A DNA stretch of 64,000 nucleotides, from assembly GCF_041928815.1 (NCBI RefSeq), contig NZ_JBHFEI010000006.1:186001-250000 (forward strand), written 5' to 3'. Source of the DNA: JBHFEI01 sp041928815 (GTDB lineage Bacteria > Pseudomonadota > Alphaproteobacteria > Rhizobiales > Rhizobiaceae). Positions 15,875 to 24,887 of the stretch are shown piece after piece. The notes beneath the pieces are model-generated. The model saw only the letters and a list, made by a program, of their open reading frames with translations, did not search any database and was not told the origin of the DNA. Within the stretch, counting starts at the first letter, position 1, and each line of letters starts with the position of its first letter. The position numbers and the translations under genes were made by a program.

Positions 15875-16042
15875 CTCTTCCGTTATTTTCTCCGTGAGTG
15901 TCGATCGATAATCAACCGGTACGACGGTCGCCTGTTGTGAAGCCCGCACGTCGAAGGGTGACGTTTTTTGAACCCGCTCGGTTTCACGCCAGGTGTTTAT
16001 GCGCTAGGCTTCGGGAATTGAGATCCCGTCTTGGAAGCCTCC

Positions 16043-16732
16043 ATGCCCGATACCGTCTTTTCACCACCCGAGCCCGTTCTGCTGCCGGTGCTCGGAACAG
16101 CATCCTTGTTTCCCGTGCGGCGCGTCTATTGCGTCGGCAGGAACTACGAGGCGCATGCGCGCGAGATGGGACATTCGGGAGAACGGGAACCTCCCTTCTT
16201 CTTCCAGAAGAACCCCGACAATCTTGTGAACAACGGCGGTCGTTTCCCGTATCCGGCGCTCTCTTCAAGCGTTCATCATGAGGTCGAACTGGTCGTCGCG
16301 TTGAAAGCCGGAGGTGCGGAGATCGACGCGGACGGCGCCATCGCCGCCATTTTCGGGTATGGCGTCGGCATCGACTTCACCCGCCGCGATCTGCAGGCGG
16401 AAGCGAAAGCCGCCGGCAAGCCCTGGACCGCGGCAAAGGCCTTCGAGTTCTCCGCGCCCGTCTCTCCGATAACGCCGGTTGCAAGCGGGAAGCACCCGTT
16501 CGAGAACCGCATCTGGCTTTCGGTCAACGGCGATATGCGTCAGGATGCGACCACCGCGGAGATGATCTGGCGCGTGCCGGAAATCATCTGCGAGTTGTCG
16601 CGGCTGTTTACGCTCGCGCCCGGCGATGTGATCCTGACCGGCACGCCGGCCGGCGTCGGCGCGGTCCATCGCGGTGACAGGGTGGACTGCGGCGTCGACG
16701 GGGTCGCCACTCTTTCCGTGGACGTCATCTGA
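16043..16732 (+). CDS. Fumarylacetoacetate hydrolase family protein
   Basis: A 229-residue FAH-superfamily enzyme. The family cleaves or isomerises beta-diketo acids, including fumarylpyruvate and acylpyruvates, with a divalent metal. Key elements are YCVGRNYEAHAREMG, FFFQKNPDNLV, VHHEVELVVAL (metal-binding E-x-E), IDFTRRDLQ, KAFEFSAPVSP and DVILTGTPAGVG. Small members of this size are close to YcgM/FAHD1 acylpyruvase or oxaloacetate decarboxylase. I start at the ATG; a TTG at 16031 is less likely. The gamma-carbonic anhydrase gene follows on the same strand after about 100 bases. Confidence 0.9.
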   Translation: MPDTVFSPPEPVLLPVLGTASLFPVRRVYCVGRNYEAHAREMGHSGEREPPFFFQKNPDNLVNNGGRFPYPALSSSVHHEVELVVALKAGGAEIDADGAIAAIFGYGVGIDFTRRDLQAEAKAAGKPWTAAKAFEFSAPVSPITPVASGKHPFENRIWLSVNGDMRQDATTAEMIWRVPEIICELSRLFTLAPGDVILTGTPAGVGAVHRGDRVDCGVDGVATLSVDVI

Positions 16733-16833
16733 CGGTTCATGGAAAAGAAGCAAGACCTTTCCACGGATCCGATATTCGGAGATACACGGGCTCCGTCACG
16801 ACACCCTTTGCGATCGGCCTTCAGGAGACCATC

Positions 16834-17364
16834 ATGCCGCTTTTTGCCCTCGGGGCGAGGACGCCCGAAACGCCGGCGCCGGACCATTTCTGGGTAGCGC
16901 CCGATGCCGACCTCGTCGGCGACGTGCGCGTCGGTCAGGATGTCGGCATCTGGTTCAAGGCGGTGCTTCGCGGAGACAACGAGGCGATCATTGTCGGAGC
17001 GCGATCCAACATCCAAGAGGGCGCGATCCTCCACACGGATCACGGGTTTCCGCTGACGATCGGCGCCGGCTGCACGGTCGGTCATCGTGCCATCCTTCAC
17101 GGCTGCACGATCGGCGACAACTGCCTGATCGGCATGGGCGCGACGATTTTGAACGGGGCCGTCATCGGCGACAATTGCCTCGTCGGTGCCAATGCGCTGG
17201 TGACGGAAGGCAAGGTTTTCCCGGAGCGCAGCCTGATCGTCGGCGCGCCGGCGCGGGTCGTCCGCACGCTCACCGACGAGGCGATCGAGGGTTTACGTGC
17301 CTCTGCAAGCCATTACGTCGAAAACTGGCGGCGCTTCGCGCGAGACCTGCGTCGCATCGACTGA
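16834..17364 (+). CDS. Gamma-carbonic anhydrase family protein
   Basis: A 176-residue left-handed beta-helix protein of the gamma-CA/YrdA/PaaY type. Hexapeptide repeats run throughout (for example VGHRAILHG, IGDNCLIGMGATILNG). The three metal-ligand histidines appear in HTDHG, TVGH and AILHGC contexts. Such proteins may hydrate CO2 or have lost activity. It is probably co-transcribed with the FAH gene, but the two have no obvious pathway link. Confidence 0.9.
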   Translation: MPLFALGARTPETPAPDHFWVAPDADLVGDVRVGQDVGIWFKAVLRGDNEAIIVGARSNIQEGAILHTDHGFPLTIGAGCTVGHRAILHGCTIGDNCLIGMGATILNGAVIGDNCLVGANALVTEGKVFPERSLIVGAPARVVRTLTDEAIEGLRASASHYVENWRRFARDLRRID

Positions 17365-17391
17365 CGGCGCCATCGCGATCGGCGGAGGGTT

Positions 17392-17451
17392 GAAGCATTT
17401 CCCGTCAAGTCCGCATCGGATACGACGCCCGGACCATGCGTCAAGACAGGG
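17392..17451 (+). repeat. Dispersed intergenic repeat, copy 1
   Basis: About 60 bases that match 41821-41880 in inverted orientation at roughly three quarters of positions; both begin with AAGCATTTCC. A second partial GCATTTCC-CGTG motif follows at about 17449. Both copies lie between genes. Confidence 0.75.
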
Positions 17452-17485
17452 CATTTCCCGTGAACCCGTGCTCGCCGGAGAGATT

Positions 17486-17884
17486 TTAGCGGCAGTCGCG
17501 GCAGTGTCCGCGCACCTCGATCGTCGTCTTTTCGGTGCGGAAATCCTGAGCGGATACAAGCGCCGCGAGCCGGTGCTCGATCGCCGCGTCCTGAAACTCC
17601 GTCACCTGTCCGCAATCCTCGCAGATGGCGAAGGCGGTGACGCCGTGCTCATGGAGATGCTCGTGCGGCTGGGTGCAGGCGACAAACGCATTGAGGCTTT
17701 CCAGCCGGTGGATGAGGCCCTGCTCGATAAGCTTGTCGAGGGCACGATAGACCTGCAACGGTGCGCGAAATCCGTGATCACGCAACCGATCGAGGATCGT
17801 GTAGGCACTCAGAGGCTGGCCGGACGCGGTCAGCGCATCGAGCACGAGCGACTGGTTTCGGGTGAGTTTCGGTTGGGCCGTCAT
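17486..17884 (-). CDS. zur: Zinc uptake regulator, Fur family
   Basis: A 132-residue metalloregulator. It has an N-terminal winged helix (LTRNQSLVLDALTASGQPLSAYTILDRL...) and a C-terminal dimerisation domain. The metal sites include HEHLHEHG, the CEDCG pair and the terminal CRDC. Its start overlaps the znuB stop (ATGA), so it belongs to the znuCB-zur operon; this context separates it from Fur or Mur. It would repress znu genes when zinc is sufficient, probably at the palindrome at 19688-19706. Confidence 0.93.
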   Translation of the reverse strand: MTAQPKLTRNQSLVLDALTASGQPLSAYTILDRLRDHGFRAPLQVYRALDKLIEQGLIHRLESLNAFVACTQPHEHLHEHGVTAFAICEDCGQVTEFQDAAIEHRLAALVSAQDFRTEKTTIEVRGHCRDCR

Positions 17885-18705
17885 GGCGTGCCTCCCGACG
17901 CGGAAAGAGCCTGCGATGCGCGCCGCCTGAACGGCAACAGGCTGACGACGAAAAGACACAAGGCCGCGACGACGATCGAAGGACCGGAGGGCGTATCCCA
18001 GCGCAGCGAGCCAAACAGGCCGCCGACGACGGCGAGCACGCCGATCAGCGACGCGATCACCGCCATTTTCTCGGGCGAGCTGGAAAAGCGCCGGGCGGTC
18101 GCGGCCGGGATGATCAGCAGCGAGGTGATGAGCAGGATCCCGACGATCTTCATCGCGATCGCGATCACGAGCGCCATCAGCAGCATGAAGAAGAGCTGCG
18201 TGCGCTCCGGCTTCAACCCCTCCGCTTCCGCCAGCTCCGCATTGACGGTCGAGGCAAGCAGTGGCCGCCACAGGGCGACGATCGCCGCAAGGACGAGGAT
18301 GCCGCCGCCCCAGACGAGATCGATATCCGCCTCGCTGACGGCCAGGATGTCGCCGAAGAGAAAGCCGACCAGATCGATCCGCACCCAGGTCATGAAGGCG
18401 ACGATGACGAGGCCGATGGAGAGGGTCGAATGGGACAGGATGCCGAGCAGCGCATCGGCCGAAAGCGCCCCGCGACGCTGAAGAAAGAGCAGCAGCAGCG
18501 AGACGGTGGCGGCAACGAGGAACACGCTTACCATCAGCCCGAGATCGAAGAGGAGGGACAGCGCCACTCCGAGCAGGGCCGAATGGGCCATCGTGTCGCC
18601 GAAATAGGCCATCCGGCGCCAGATGACGAAGCAGCCGAGGGGACCCGTCATCAGCGCGACGCCGATACCCGCGACGAGGGCCCGGAGGAAGAAGTCGTCA
18701 AACAT
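17881..18705 (-). CDS. znuB: Zinc ABC transporter, permease
   Basis: A 274-residue ABC-3 family permease with eight or nine membrane segments. Start MFDDFFLRALVAGIGVAL fits the family; the longer frame overlaps znuC. Conserved MAYFGDTMAHSALLGVALSLL and VKIVGILLI-like stretches (MKIVGILLITSLLIIPAATAR) are present. It overlaps znuC by 8 bases and zur by 4, so the operon order is znuC-znuB-zur. Confidence 0.95.
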   Translation of the reverse strand: MFDDFFLRALVAGIGVALMTGPLGCFVIWRRMAYFGDTMAHSALLGVALSLLFDLGLMVSVFLVAATVSLLLLFLQRRGALSADALLGILSHSTLSIGLVIVAFMTWVRIDLVGFLFGDILAVSEADIDLVWGGGILVLAAIVALWRPLLASTVNAELAEAEGLKPERTQLFFMLLMALVIAIAMKIVGILLITSLLIIPAATARRFSSSPEKMAVIASLIGVLAVVGGLFGSLRWDTPSGPSIVVAALCLFVVSLLPFRRRASQALSASGGTP

Positions 18706-19627
18706 GGCGCCGGTCCTGCCGGGCGGGAGCGAGGCGCTGGTAGGCGTGCGAACAGCCGCAGTCCGGACCGTGGACATGGGCAGGCCCGCCCTCGCCTATC
18801 CCGGCCGCGCTCGACCCCTCGTGATGATGGCCGTCCTCCGGATGGCAATGTTCGGTGACAGTGCCGTCCGCATGCAGGACCCGCCCATCCGGGAGATGAG
18901 TATGATCGTGATCGTGGCTGTAGACGGCCAGAGCCTGCGCGGCACGGGCGCCGAAGAGCCTGAGATATTCCGGGCTTCGGCTGACGGCCTGCGGCGTTCC
19001 CCGGCAACAGACATGGCCGTTCAGGCAGATCACCGTGTCCGTTTCGGCCATGACCACATGAAGGTCGTGCGAAATCAGGAGAATGCCGCAGCCGGTGCGG
19101 TTGCGGATCGCCGTGATGAGGTCATAAAGCGCGATTTCCCCGGAGAAGTCGACGCCCTGCACCGGTTCGTCGAGAACAAGCAGGTCCGGGTTGCGGGCAA
19201 GTGCGCGCGCAAGGAGCGCGCGCTGGAACTCGCCGCCGGAGAGATGCTGCACCTCCGCTCCGGCAAGATGCGCGATTCCCGTCGATTCCAGCGCCGCAGC
19301 AATCTGGTGGCGATCGAGCGGCCCGGTCAACGTCATCAGCCGGCGCACCGTCAGCGGCATGGTCCAGTCCACCGACAGTTTCTGCGGGACATAGCCGATC
19401 TTCAGTCCGGCACGGCGGATGACCGTGCCTTCATCGGGCGCGAAGACGCCGATCGCGGTTTTTGCCGTCGTCGATTTTCCCGAGCCGTTCGGCCCGATCA
19501 GCGTGACGATCTCTCCCGGACGAACGGCGAGATCGACGCCGCGCACAAGCCAGCGGCCGTTGCGCCGGATCCCCGCCTGCTTCAGGGCGACGAGCGGTTG
19601 AGGATCGGAGGTCATGGTCTGCAGCAT
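18698..19627 (-). CDS. znuC: Zinc ABC transporter, ATP-binding protein with His-rich tail
   Basis: A 309-residue ATPase energising ZnuB. Motifs are Walker A LIGPNGSGKSTT, signature LSGGEFQRALLARAL, Walker B LLVLDEPVQGVD and switch SHDLH. The last ~75 residues are unusually rich in His and Cys (YSHDHDHTHLP, HCHPEDGHHHEG, HVHGPDCGCSH), which suggests direct zinc binding. Divergent from znuA, with the operator between them. Start MLQTMTSDP is favoured by a GGAAA 6 bases upstream. Confidence 0.95.
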   Translation of the reverse strand: MLQTMTSDPQPLVALKQAGIRRNGRWLVRGVDLAVRPGEIVTLIGPNGSGKSTTAKTAIGVFAPDEGTVIRRAGLKIGYVPQKLSVDWTMPLTVRRLMTLTGPLDRHQIAAALESTGIAHLAGAEVQHLSGGEFQRALLARALARNPDLLVLDEPVQGVDFSGEIALYDLITAIRNRTGCGILLISHDLHVVMAETDTVICLNGHVCCRGTPQAVSRSPEYLRLFGARAAQALAVYSHDHDHTHLPDGRVLHADGTVTEHCHPEDGHHHEGSSAAGIGEGGPAHVHGPDCGCSHAYQRLAPARQDRRHV

Positions 19628-19687
19628 GATTTTTCCAGGGAACGCGGTTGCCAGTCGTTATCGCACACGTTATAGCATTACGCAATT

Positions 19688-19706
19688 GATGTAATAACAT
19701 TACATC
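19688..19706. promoter_or_regulatory. Probable Zur operator between znuA and znuCB-zur
   Basis: A perfect interrupted palindrome, GATGTAAT-AAC-ATTACATC, sits in the 100-base divergent promoter region. AT-rich TRTAAT...ATTAYA palindromes are the usual form of alphaproteobacterial Zur boxes, and zur itself is in the operon. Binding is inferred. Confidence 0.7.
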
Positions 19707-19726
19707 GAGAGTCCATGGAGTTTCCG

Positions 19727-20737
19727 ATGAAAAAACTGTGCATGCTTCTTCTCGCCTCCTGCGCTCTCGGCGCCGCCGAGGCCCGTGCGGAGGCGCCGAA
19801 CGTCGTCGTCTCGATCAAGCCGATCCACTCCGTCGTCGCCTCGATCATGCAAGGGGTGGGCGAACCGGCGCTGATCGTCGACGGTGGCGCCTCGCCGCAC
19901 ACCTACACGATGAAGCCGTCGAATGCCGCAGCACTGCAGAAGGCGGACGTGATCTTCTGGCTCGGCCCCTCCCTCGAGGCGTTCCTGACAAAGCCGCTGG
20001 CCGCCCTCGGCGGGAAGGCGACCGAGGTTGCGCTTTCGGAAGCGCCCGCGCTGACGAAGTTGCCATTTCGCGAAGGCGGCGCCTTCGAAGCGCATGATCA
20101 CGGTCACGAAGGCGATCACGATCATGACGCGCATCACGATGGGCATGATCACAATGCCGCTGAGGGCGGCGAGCACGCCCATGCGCATGATGAGGACGGA
20201 GAGGAAGAGCACGAAGGGTTTGACATGCATCTGTGGCTGGACCCGAAAAACGCCGCCGTGCTCGCCGCGAAGGTCGCGGAGACGCTGGAGACCGCCGATC
20301 CGGCCAATGCAGCGCGCTATCACGCCAATCTCGATCGCTTCACCACCCGCCTGGAGACGCTTGACACAGAGATTCGCGAGACGATCGCGCCCGTGAAGGA
20401 CAAGCCGTTCATCGTCTTCCACGACGCCTACCAGTATTTCGAGAAGCATTTTGGCGTTCGCGTGGCGGGATCCATCACCGTGAGCCCCGAAACCATGCCG
20501 GGCGCCGAGCGGATTTCGGAAATCCACGCCAAGGTCAAGACGCTCGGCGCGACCTGCGTCTTTGCCGAGCCGCAGTTTGAACCGAAGCTCGTCAAGGTGG
20601 TCACCGAGGGAACGTCGGCGAGAGCGGGCGTTCTCGATCCGGAAGGCGGAACGCTGACGGCCGGACCGGATCTCTACTTCGAGCTGATGGACGGCCTGGC
20701 GACATCCCTCAAGGCCTGCCTGGCGCCGGCAGGCTGA
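19727..20737 (+). CDS. znuA: Zinc ABC transporter, periplasmic binding protein
   Basis: A 336-residue cluster-9 solute-binding protein. It has a signal peptide (KKLCMLLLASCALGAAEARA), zinc ligands in SPHTYTMKPS and the later HLWLDPKN motif, and a long His/Asp-rich loop (residues about 125-160: HDHGHEGDHDHDAHHDGHDH) typical of ZnuA. I start at the second ATG because GGAG lies 6 bases before it and the signal peptide then begins MKKL. It is divergent from znuCB-zur. Confidence 0.95.
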   Translation: MKKLCMLLLASCALGAAEARAEAPNVVVSIKPIHSVVASIMQGVGEPALIVDGGASPHTYTMKPSNAAALQKADVIFWLGPSLEAFLTKPLAALGGKATEVALSEAPALTKLPFREGGAFEAHDHGHEGDHDHDAHHDGHDHNAAEGGEHAHAHDEDGEEEHEGFDMHLWLDPKNAAVLAAKVAETLETADPANAARYHANLDRFTTRLETLDTEIRETIAPVKDKPFIVFHDAYQYFEKHFGVRVAGSITVSPETMPGAERISEIHAKVKTLGATCVFAEPQFEPKLVKVVTEGTSARAGVLDPEGGTLTAGPDLYFELMDGLATSLKACLAPAG

Positions 20738-20808
20738 AAAAGGCGGCGGCAGGCTGAGGGAAAGCGCCGCCGGCCTCCCCGGGCGGAGGAGACCGGCGGG
20801 CATTCGGG

Positions 20809-21156
20809 TCATCGCGCGGCGACAAATCCGGCGATGACCCCGTTTGCGACGGAAATCAGAAGGAACTGGTTGTCGATGCGCACCCACTGCTGCCCCCTCG
20901 GCGGAGCGCGGAGCTTGTGGCGGCGATAGTCGTTGACGGCGACGATGCGCCGCCGCTCCTCGCGGCTGAGACGGTGTCCCTTTGTCCAGTGATGTCGCTT
21001 GACGACCTTGTGCCGCGTCACCGTCTTTTCGACACGCCGCTCCACGTGACCTTCTCGATGCTGGGCCACCTGATAGGATGCGCCACCCGGACCGGCATAG
21101 CTGACGGGCGCGAACAGGAACGAACTTGCGACAAGGGTGAGAAAAAGCCGTTTCAT
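20809..21156 (-). CDS. RcnB-family periplasmic protein
   Basis: A 115-residue protein with a Sec signal peptide (MKRLFLTLVASSFLFAP) and a basic, His-rich middle. The C-terminal DYRRHKLRAPPRGQQWVRIDNQFLLISVANG is the hallmark of RcnB-type proteins, whose E. coli namesake affects nickel/cobalt efflux. Its place beside a zinc-uptake locus hints at metal homeostasis, but many rhizobial paralogues are uncharacterised. Start set by the signal peptide. Confidence 0.85.
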   Translation of the reverse strand: MKRLFLTLVASSFLFAPVSYAGPGGASYQVAQHREGHVERRVEKTVTRHKVVKRHHWTKGHRLSREERRRIVAVNDYRRHKLRAPPRGQQWVRIDNQFLLISVANGVIAGFVAAR

Positions 21157-21223
21157 CGGGATGTCCTTTCGTTGTGACATCCCCAAACTAGGCGCGGCCC
21201 GGTGAACGGAAGCTGAAGACATG

Positions 21224-21241
21224 GATTACAAATATGTAATC
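21224..21241. promoter_or_regulatory. Palindrome upstream of the RcnB-family gene
   Basis: GATTACA-AATA-TGTAATC, perfect 7-bp arms, 68 bases from the start codon of the RcnB-family gene. It resembles the palindrome at znuA in its TGTAAT core but is not identical. Confidence 0.4.
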
Positions 21242-21304
21242 AAATCCATGACTTATGAGATAGTTCTTTCATTCGCACCAATGCATGCAGCGGTCCGCGA
21301 GGAC

Positions 21305-22753
21305 CTAGAATTTCGGCGGTGAATCAAGGCCGAAGGACGGTGCCGTGTCGAGCCCTGTCCCACCCGCATCGTTGCCGGGCACGAGGATATGGATGTTGTC
21401 CAGATCCTGCACGACGTCCTTGTCGAGGAAGAAGGTGACCATTTCCGGAAATGCGATCAGCAGACCGACAAGGATCAACTGAAGCACGAGCCAAGGGATC
21501 GCGCCAAGATAGATATCCTTCGTCGCGACCTGCGAGCGTGGAACGATGCCGCGCAGGTAGAAGAGCGCGAAGCCGAAGGGGGGGTGCATGAAGCTCGTCT
21601 GCATGTTGGCGCAGATCATCACGCCGAACCAGATGAGGTCGATGCCGAGCGCCGACGCGGCAGGGGCAAGCAGCGGCACGATGATGAAGGCGATCTCGAA
21701 GAAATCGAGAAAGAACGCCATCAGGAAGATGAAGATGTTGACGAAGATCAGAAAGCCGACGACGCCGCCGGGAAGCGAGGTCAGCATCTCCTCGATCCAG
21801 TGCCCTCCCCCGACCCCTTGAAAAACCAGGGAGAAGACGCGGGCGCCGAGCAGGATCCAGACAACCATCGCCGTCAGGCGCATGGTGGAATCCATGCCCT
21901 GATAGACCAGCGGCCAGGTCAGCCGACCGTTCATCCAGGCCAGCAGCATCGCGCCGACGACGCCCATGGCGCCCGCCTCGGTGGGCGTGGCAAGGCCGAG
22001 AAAGATCGTCCCGAGCACGACGAAGATGAGCGCCAGCGACGGCACCATGCCGCGAATGCATTTGCGGTAGAGCGGCCAGCCTCTCAGCGTGCGCGCCTCC
22101 GGCGGCAGCGCCGGGACCGCCTCCGGGCGGATGATGGAAAGTATGAAGACCCAGGCCATGAAGAGCAGGACCTGGACGATCGATGCACCGGTCGCGCCGA
22201 TATACATGTCGCCCGGAGACTTCTGCAACTGGTCTGCCAGTACGATCAGCACGAGCGACGGCGGAATAAGCTGGGTGATGGTGCCGGATGCGGCGATGAC
22301 GCCCGTCGCATGGCGGGTGTCGTAGCCGTATTTCATCATGATCGGCAGCGAAATCAGCCCCATGGCGATGACGGACGCGGCGACGGTACCCGTGATCGCA
22401 CCCAGCACCGCGCCGACCAGGATGACGGCATAAGAGAGGCCGCCGCGCACGCCGCCGAACAACTGGCCGAAGCCTTCGAGCAGGTCCTCCGCCAGGCCAC
22501 AGCGTTCGAGGATCACCCCCATGAAGGTGAAGAAGGGGATCGCCAGCAGCAGTTCGTTGGACAGGACCGAGAAGAGCTGATAGGTCAGATTTCCGAGGAA
22601 ATCCGGCGCGATCAGTCCCAGTTCGATAGCGAGAAAGCCGAAGAACAGGCCGACGGCGGCGAGCGAAAAGGCGGCCGGATAGCCGATCACCATGAAGATG
22701 ATCAGGCCGACGAACATCAGCGGCGCGATGTAGTGAATGAGAAGCTCGATCAT
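21305..22753 (-). CDS. dctM: TRAP transporter large permease
   Basis: A 482-residue DctM-type permease with about twelve membrane segments, the ion-coupled transport channel of a TRAP system. It has the family's LLAIPFFTFMGVILERCG, GAITGTVAASVIAMG and IPPSLVLIVLADQL elements. It overlaps the small permease gene by 4 bases. The TakP-like binding protein of the same operon suggests a 2-oxo acid or related carboxylate as substrate. Confidence 0.93.
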   Translation of the reverse strand: MIELLIHYIAPLMFVGLIIFMVIGYPAAFSLAAVGLFFGFLAIELGLIAPDFLGNLTYQLFSVLSNELLLAIPFFTFMGVILERCGLAEDLLEGFGQLFGGVRGGLSYAVILVGAVLGAITGTVAASVIAMGLISLPIMMKYGYDTRHATGVIAASGTITQLIPPSLVLIVLADQLQKSPGDMYIGATGASIVQVLLFMAWVFILSIIRPEAVPALPPEARTLRGWPLYRKCIRGMVPSLALIFVVLGTIFLGLATPTEAGAMGVVGAMLLAWMNGRLTWPLVYQGMDSTMRLTAMVVWILLGARVFSLVFQGVGGGHWIEEMLTSLPGGVVGFLIFVNIFIFLMAFFLDFFEIAFIIVPLLAPAASALGIDLIWFGVMICANMQTSFMHPPFGFALFYLRGIVPRSQVATKDIYLGAIPWLVLQLILVGLLIAFPEMVTFFLDKDVVQDLDNIHILVPGNDAGGTGLDTAPSFGLDSPPKF

Positions 22754-23358
22754 TGCAGCGGCTTCTCATAGGCGTATTCACGGACATAGCCCGACGTCAG
22801 CGCCAGCACGCATTTGATGATCTCCGCAAGGCCTTGCAGCGCGATCAGCGCGAAGCCGAGCGGGATCATCAGCTTCGCCGGCCAGCGCGGCAGGCCGCCG
22901 GCATTGAGCGAGCCTTCGTTGGTCACCCAGCTCTCGACGAACCAGGGCCAGGTGAACCAGATCATCAGCAGGCACATCGGCAGGAGAAAGAAGATGCCGC
23001 CGAGAAGGTCGATCCAGGTGCGTGTGCGCTCACGGACCGACCCGTAGACCAGATCGACGCGCACATGCTCGTTGACCTTGAGAGTCCATGCCCCGCCGAG
23101 CATGACCATGCCCGCGAACATGTACCACTGGGCTTCTGAAAGCGTGTTCGAATTGTTGCGGTAGAGATCGAGAAGCGCGCCGAAGAAGCCGACACCGCCG
23201 ACATTGCGCTCGAGCCAGAGAATGGAATCGGTGGAATAGCGGAAGACCGCATTGAAGGCCGCGATCAGCGAGGAGAACAGAACCAGATAGATCGCCACGA
23301 TGCCGATCCGCCGCGACAGTTCATCGACGGCGGCGGTAAACCTCAAAGCCAATGTCAC
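22750..23358 (-). CDS. dctQ: TRAP transporter small permease
   Basis: A 202-residue DctQ-type protein with four membrane segments and the conserved LSEAQWYMFAGMVMLGGAWTLKVNEHVRVD stretch. I chose a GTG start (position 23358) because GGAAGGGG lies just before it; an ATG at 23424 would add 22 hydrophilic residues without family character. Middle gene of the dctP-dctQ-dctM operon. Confidence 0.9.
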   Translation of the reverse strand: MTLALRFTAAVDELSRRIGIVAIYLVLFSSLIAAFNAVFRYSTDSILWLERNVGGVGFFGALLDLYRNNSNTLSEAQWYMFAGMVMLGGAWTLKVNEHVRVDLVYGSVRERTRTWIDLLGGIFFLLPMCLLMIWFTWPWFVESWVTNEGSLNAGGLPRWPAKLMIPLGFALIALQGLAEIIKCVLALTSGYVREYAYEKPLQ

Positions 23359-23460
23359 CTCTGTCCCCTTCCGCTTCTTGTGACGGATCGTGCCGCGCCG
23401 GCATTCTTCGACCGGCGGGATCAAGGCGCCGGCCCGGGGCCGGCGCCGGCATGTCGTGCG

Positions 23461-24570
23461 TCAGCCCAGCTTTCCGGCGCGCTGGAGCTGCATCATGAAG
23501 GTGTCGTTGGTGTATTCGGCCACCTGCTGCCACAGGAAGGTTTCCTTGCGGAACGCCTTGATCGAACCCCAGATCGTCTTGAAATCCTCGTTCTTGCCTT
23601 CGTACTCGGCGTAGACCGCCTCGGCGGCCTCGAAACAGGCTGTCAGGATCTCCGGAGAGAAGGGGCGAAGCTGGGCACCGGCGGCAACCAGCTTCTTGAT
23701 CGCGGTCGGGTTCAGGTAATCGTATTTCTGCAGCATGTTGGCGTCCGTCGCCTGAGCGGCGGTGCGGACGAGCGACTGGTAGTTCCTGGGCAGTTCGTCG
23801 AACTTGGCCTTGTTGAACATCAGGTGCACGGTCGGCCCGCCCTCCCAGAAGCCGGGATAATAGTAGTAGGGCGCGACCTTCTGAAAGCCGAGCTTCTCGT
23901 CGTCATAGGGTCCGACCCATTCCGCGGCATCGATCGTTCCCTTTTCCAGGGCCTGATAGATTTCACCGCCGGCGATCTGTTGCGGAATGACCCCGAGCTT
24001 GGCGACGATCGCTCCGGCAAAGCCGCCAATGCGGAACTTCAGCCCCTGGAGGTCGGCCGCCGTCTTGATTTCCTTGCGGAACCAACCGCCCATCTGCACG
24101 CCGGTATTGCCTCCGGGAAGCGCGACAAGGTTCTGCTTGGCGAAGAAGGCATTGCAGAGATCGATACCGCCACCGTGATACTGCCAGGCATTCATGCCGC
24201 GTGCGTTGAGCGCAAAGGGAACCGCGGCGGCCAGCGCCCAGACGGGGTCCTTGCCCCAGTAATAATAGGACACCGTATGGCAGGCCTCGACCGTGCCGGC
24301 CGATGCCGCGTCGGCCGCCTGGAGCCCGGGAACGAGTTCCCCGGCGGCGAAGACCTGGATCTGGAAATTGCCGTCCGTGGCTTCGGAGACATACTTGGCG
24401 AAGACTTCCGCTCCGCCATAGATCGTGTCGAGCCCCTTGGGGAAAGACGAGGTCAGCCGCCAGCTGATCTTCGGCGCGCTCTGCGCCAGCGCAGGGGCCG
24501 CAAGGGCAGTGGCGGCCGCAGCACCTGCACCACCGAGGCCTGCGCGTTTTATGAATGAACGACGATCCAT
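23461..24570 (-). CDS. dctP: TRAP transporter solute-binding protein, TakP-like
   Basis: A 369-residue periplasmic receptor of the TRAP transporter encoded downstream. It begins with a twin-arginine signal peptide (DRRSFIKRAGLGG, then APALAQ). The body closely resembles the TakP subgroup, which binds 2-oxo acids such as pyruvate: YYYWGKDPVWALAAAVPF, GGWFRKEIKTAADLQGLKFRIGG, DAAEWVGPYDDEKLGFQKV and YYYYPGFWEGG. The substrate is inferred from this resemblance. A 102-base gap separates it from dctQ. Confidence 0.92.
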   Translation of the reverse strand: MDRRSFIKRAGLGGAGAAAATALAAPALAQSAPKISWRLTSSFPKGLDTIYGGAEVFAKYVSEATDGNFQIQVFAAGELVPGLQAADAASAGTVEACHTVSYYYWGKDPVWALAAAVPFALNARGMNAWQYHGGGIDLCNAFFAKQNLVALPGGNTGVQMGGWFRKEIKTAADLQGLKFRIGGFAGAIVAKLGVIPQQIAGGEIYQALEKGTIDAAEWVGPYDDEKLGFQKVAPYYYYPGFWEGGPTVHLMFNKAKFDELPRNYQSLVRTAAQATDANMLQKYDYLNPTAIKKLVAAGAQLRPFSPEILTACFEAAEAVYAEYEGKNEDFKTIWGSIKAFRKETFLWQQVAEYTNDTFMMQLQRAGKLG

Positions 24571-24887
24571 GAAAACCTCCCTTTTTTGACACCGATGCAC
24601 AGCACTCGGACTGCACATATCTCCATCCCGGCGCCGAGCTTACACACTCGACTCTGTCTGTCCAGCCATCGCGACCGGCCGGGCCCCAGACTTTTGTCGA
24701 AGATGTTGATTGAGAACGAAATTGCTTAAAAGCTAGGCAAATCAACGGACTGAATGGCGGCGCGACTTCAGGCTCTCGGGTTGCGGACCACCGCCGTCCT
24801 TCGATATTCGCGAGAACAACCCGGTGACTGGAACGAAGAGAGCCCCGTAAGGGGCTCTCTCAGGCGATCATGTCGTTGGGAACGGTG
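24571..24887. other. Intergenic region between gnd and dctP
   Basis: About 320 bases. The left part probably contains the TRAP operon promoter, near an AT-rich stretch at 24700-24745. The right part holds the gnd terminator hairpin. No gene is seen. Confidence 0.4.
24838..24859 (-). terminator. Hairpin after gnd
   Basis: A perfect 9-bp stem, GAGAGCCCC/GGGGCTCTC, with a 4-base loop, about 30 bases beyond the gnd stop. The minus-strand tail is only moderately T-rich. Confidence 0.6.
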
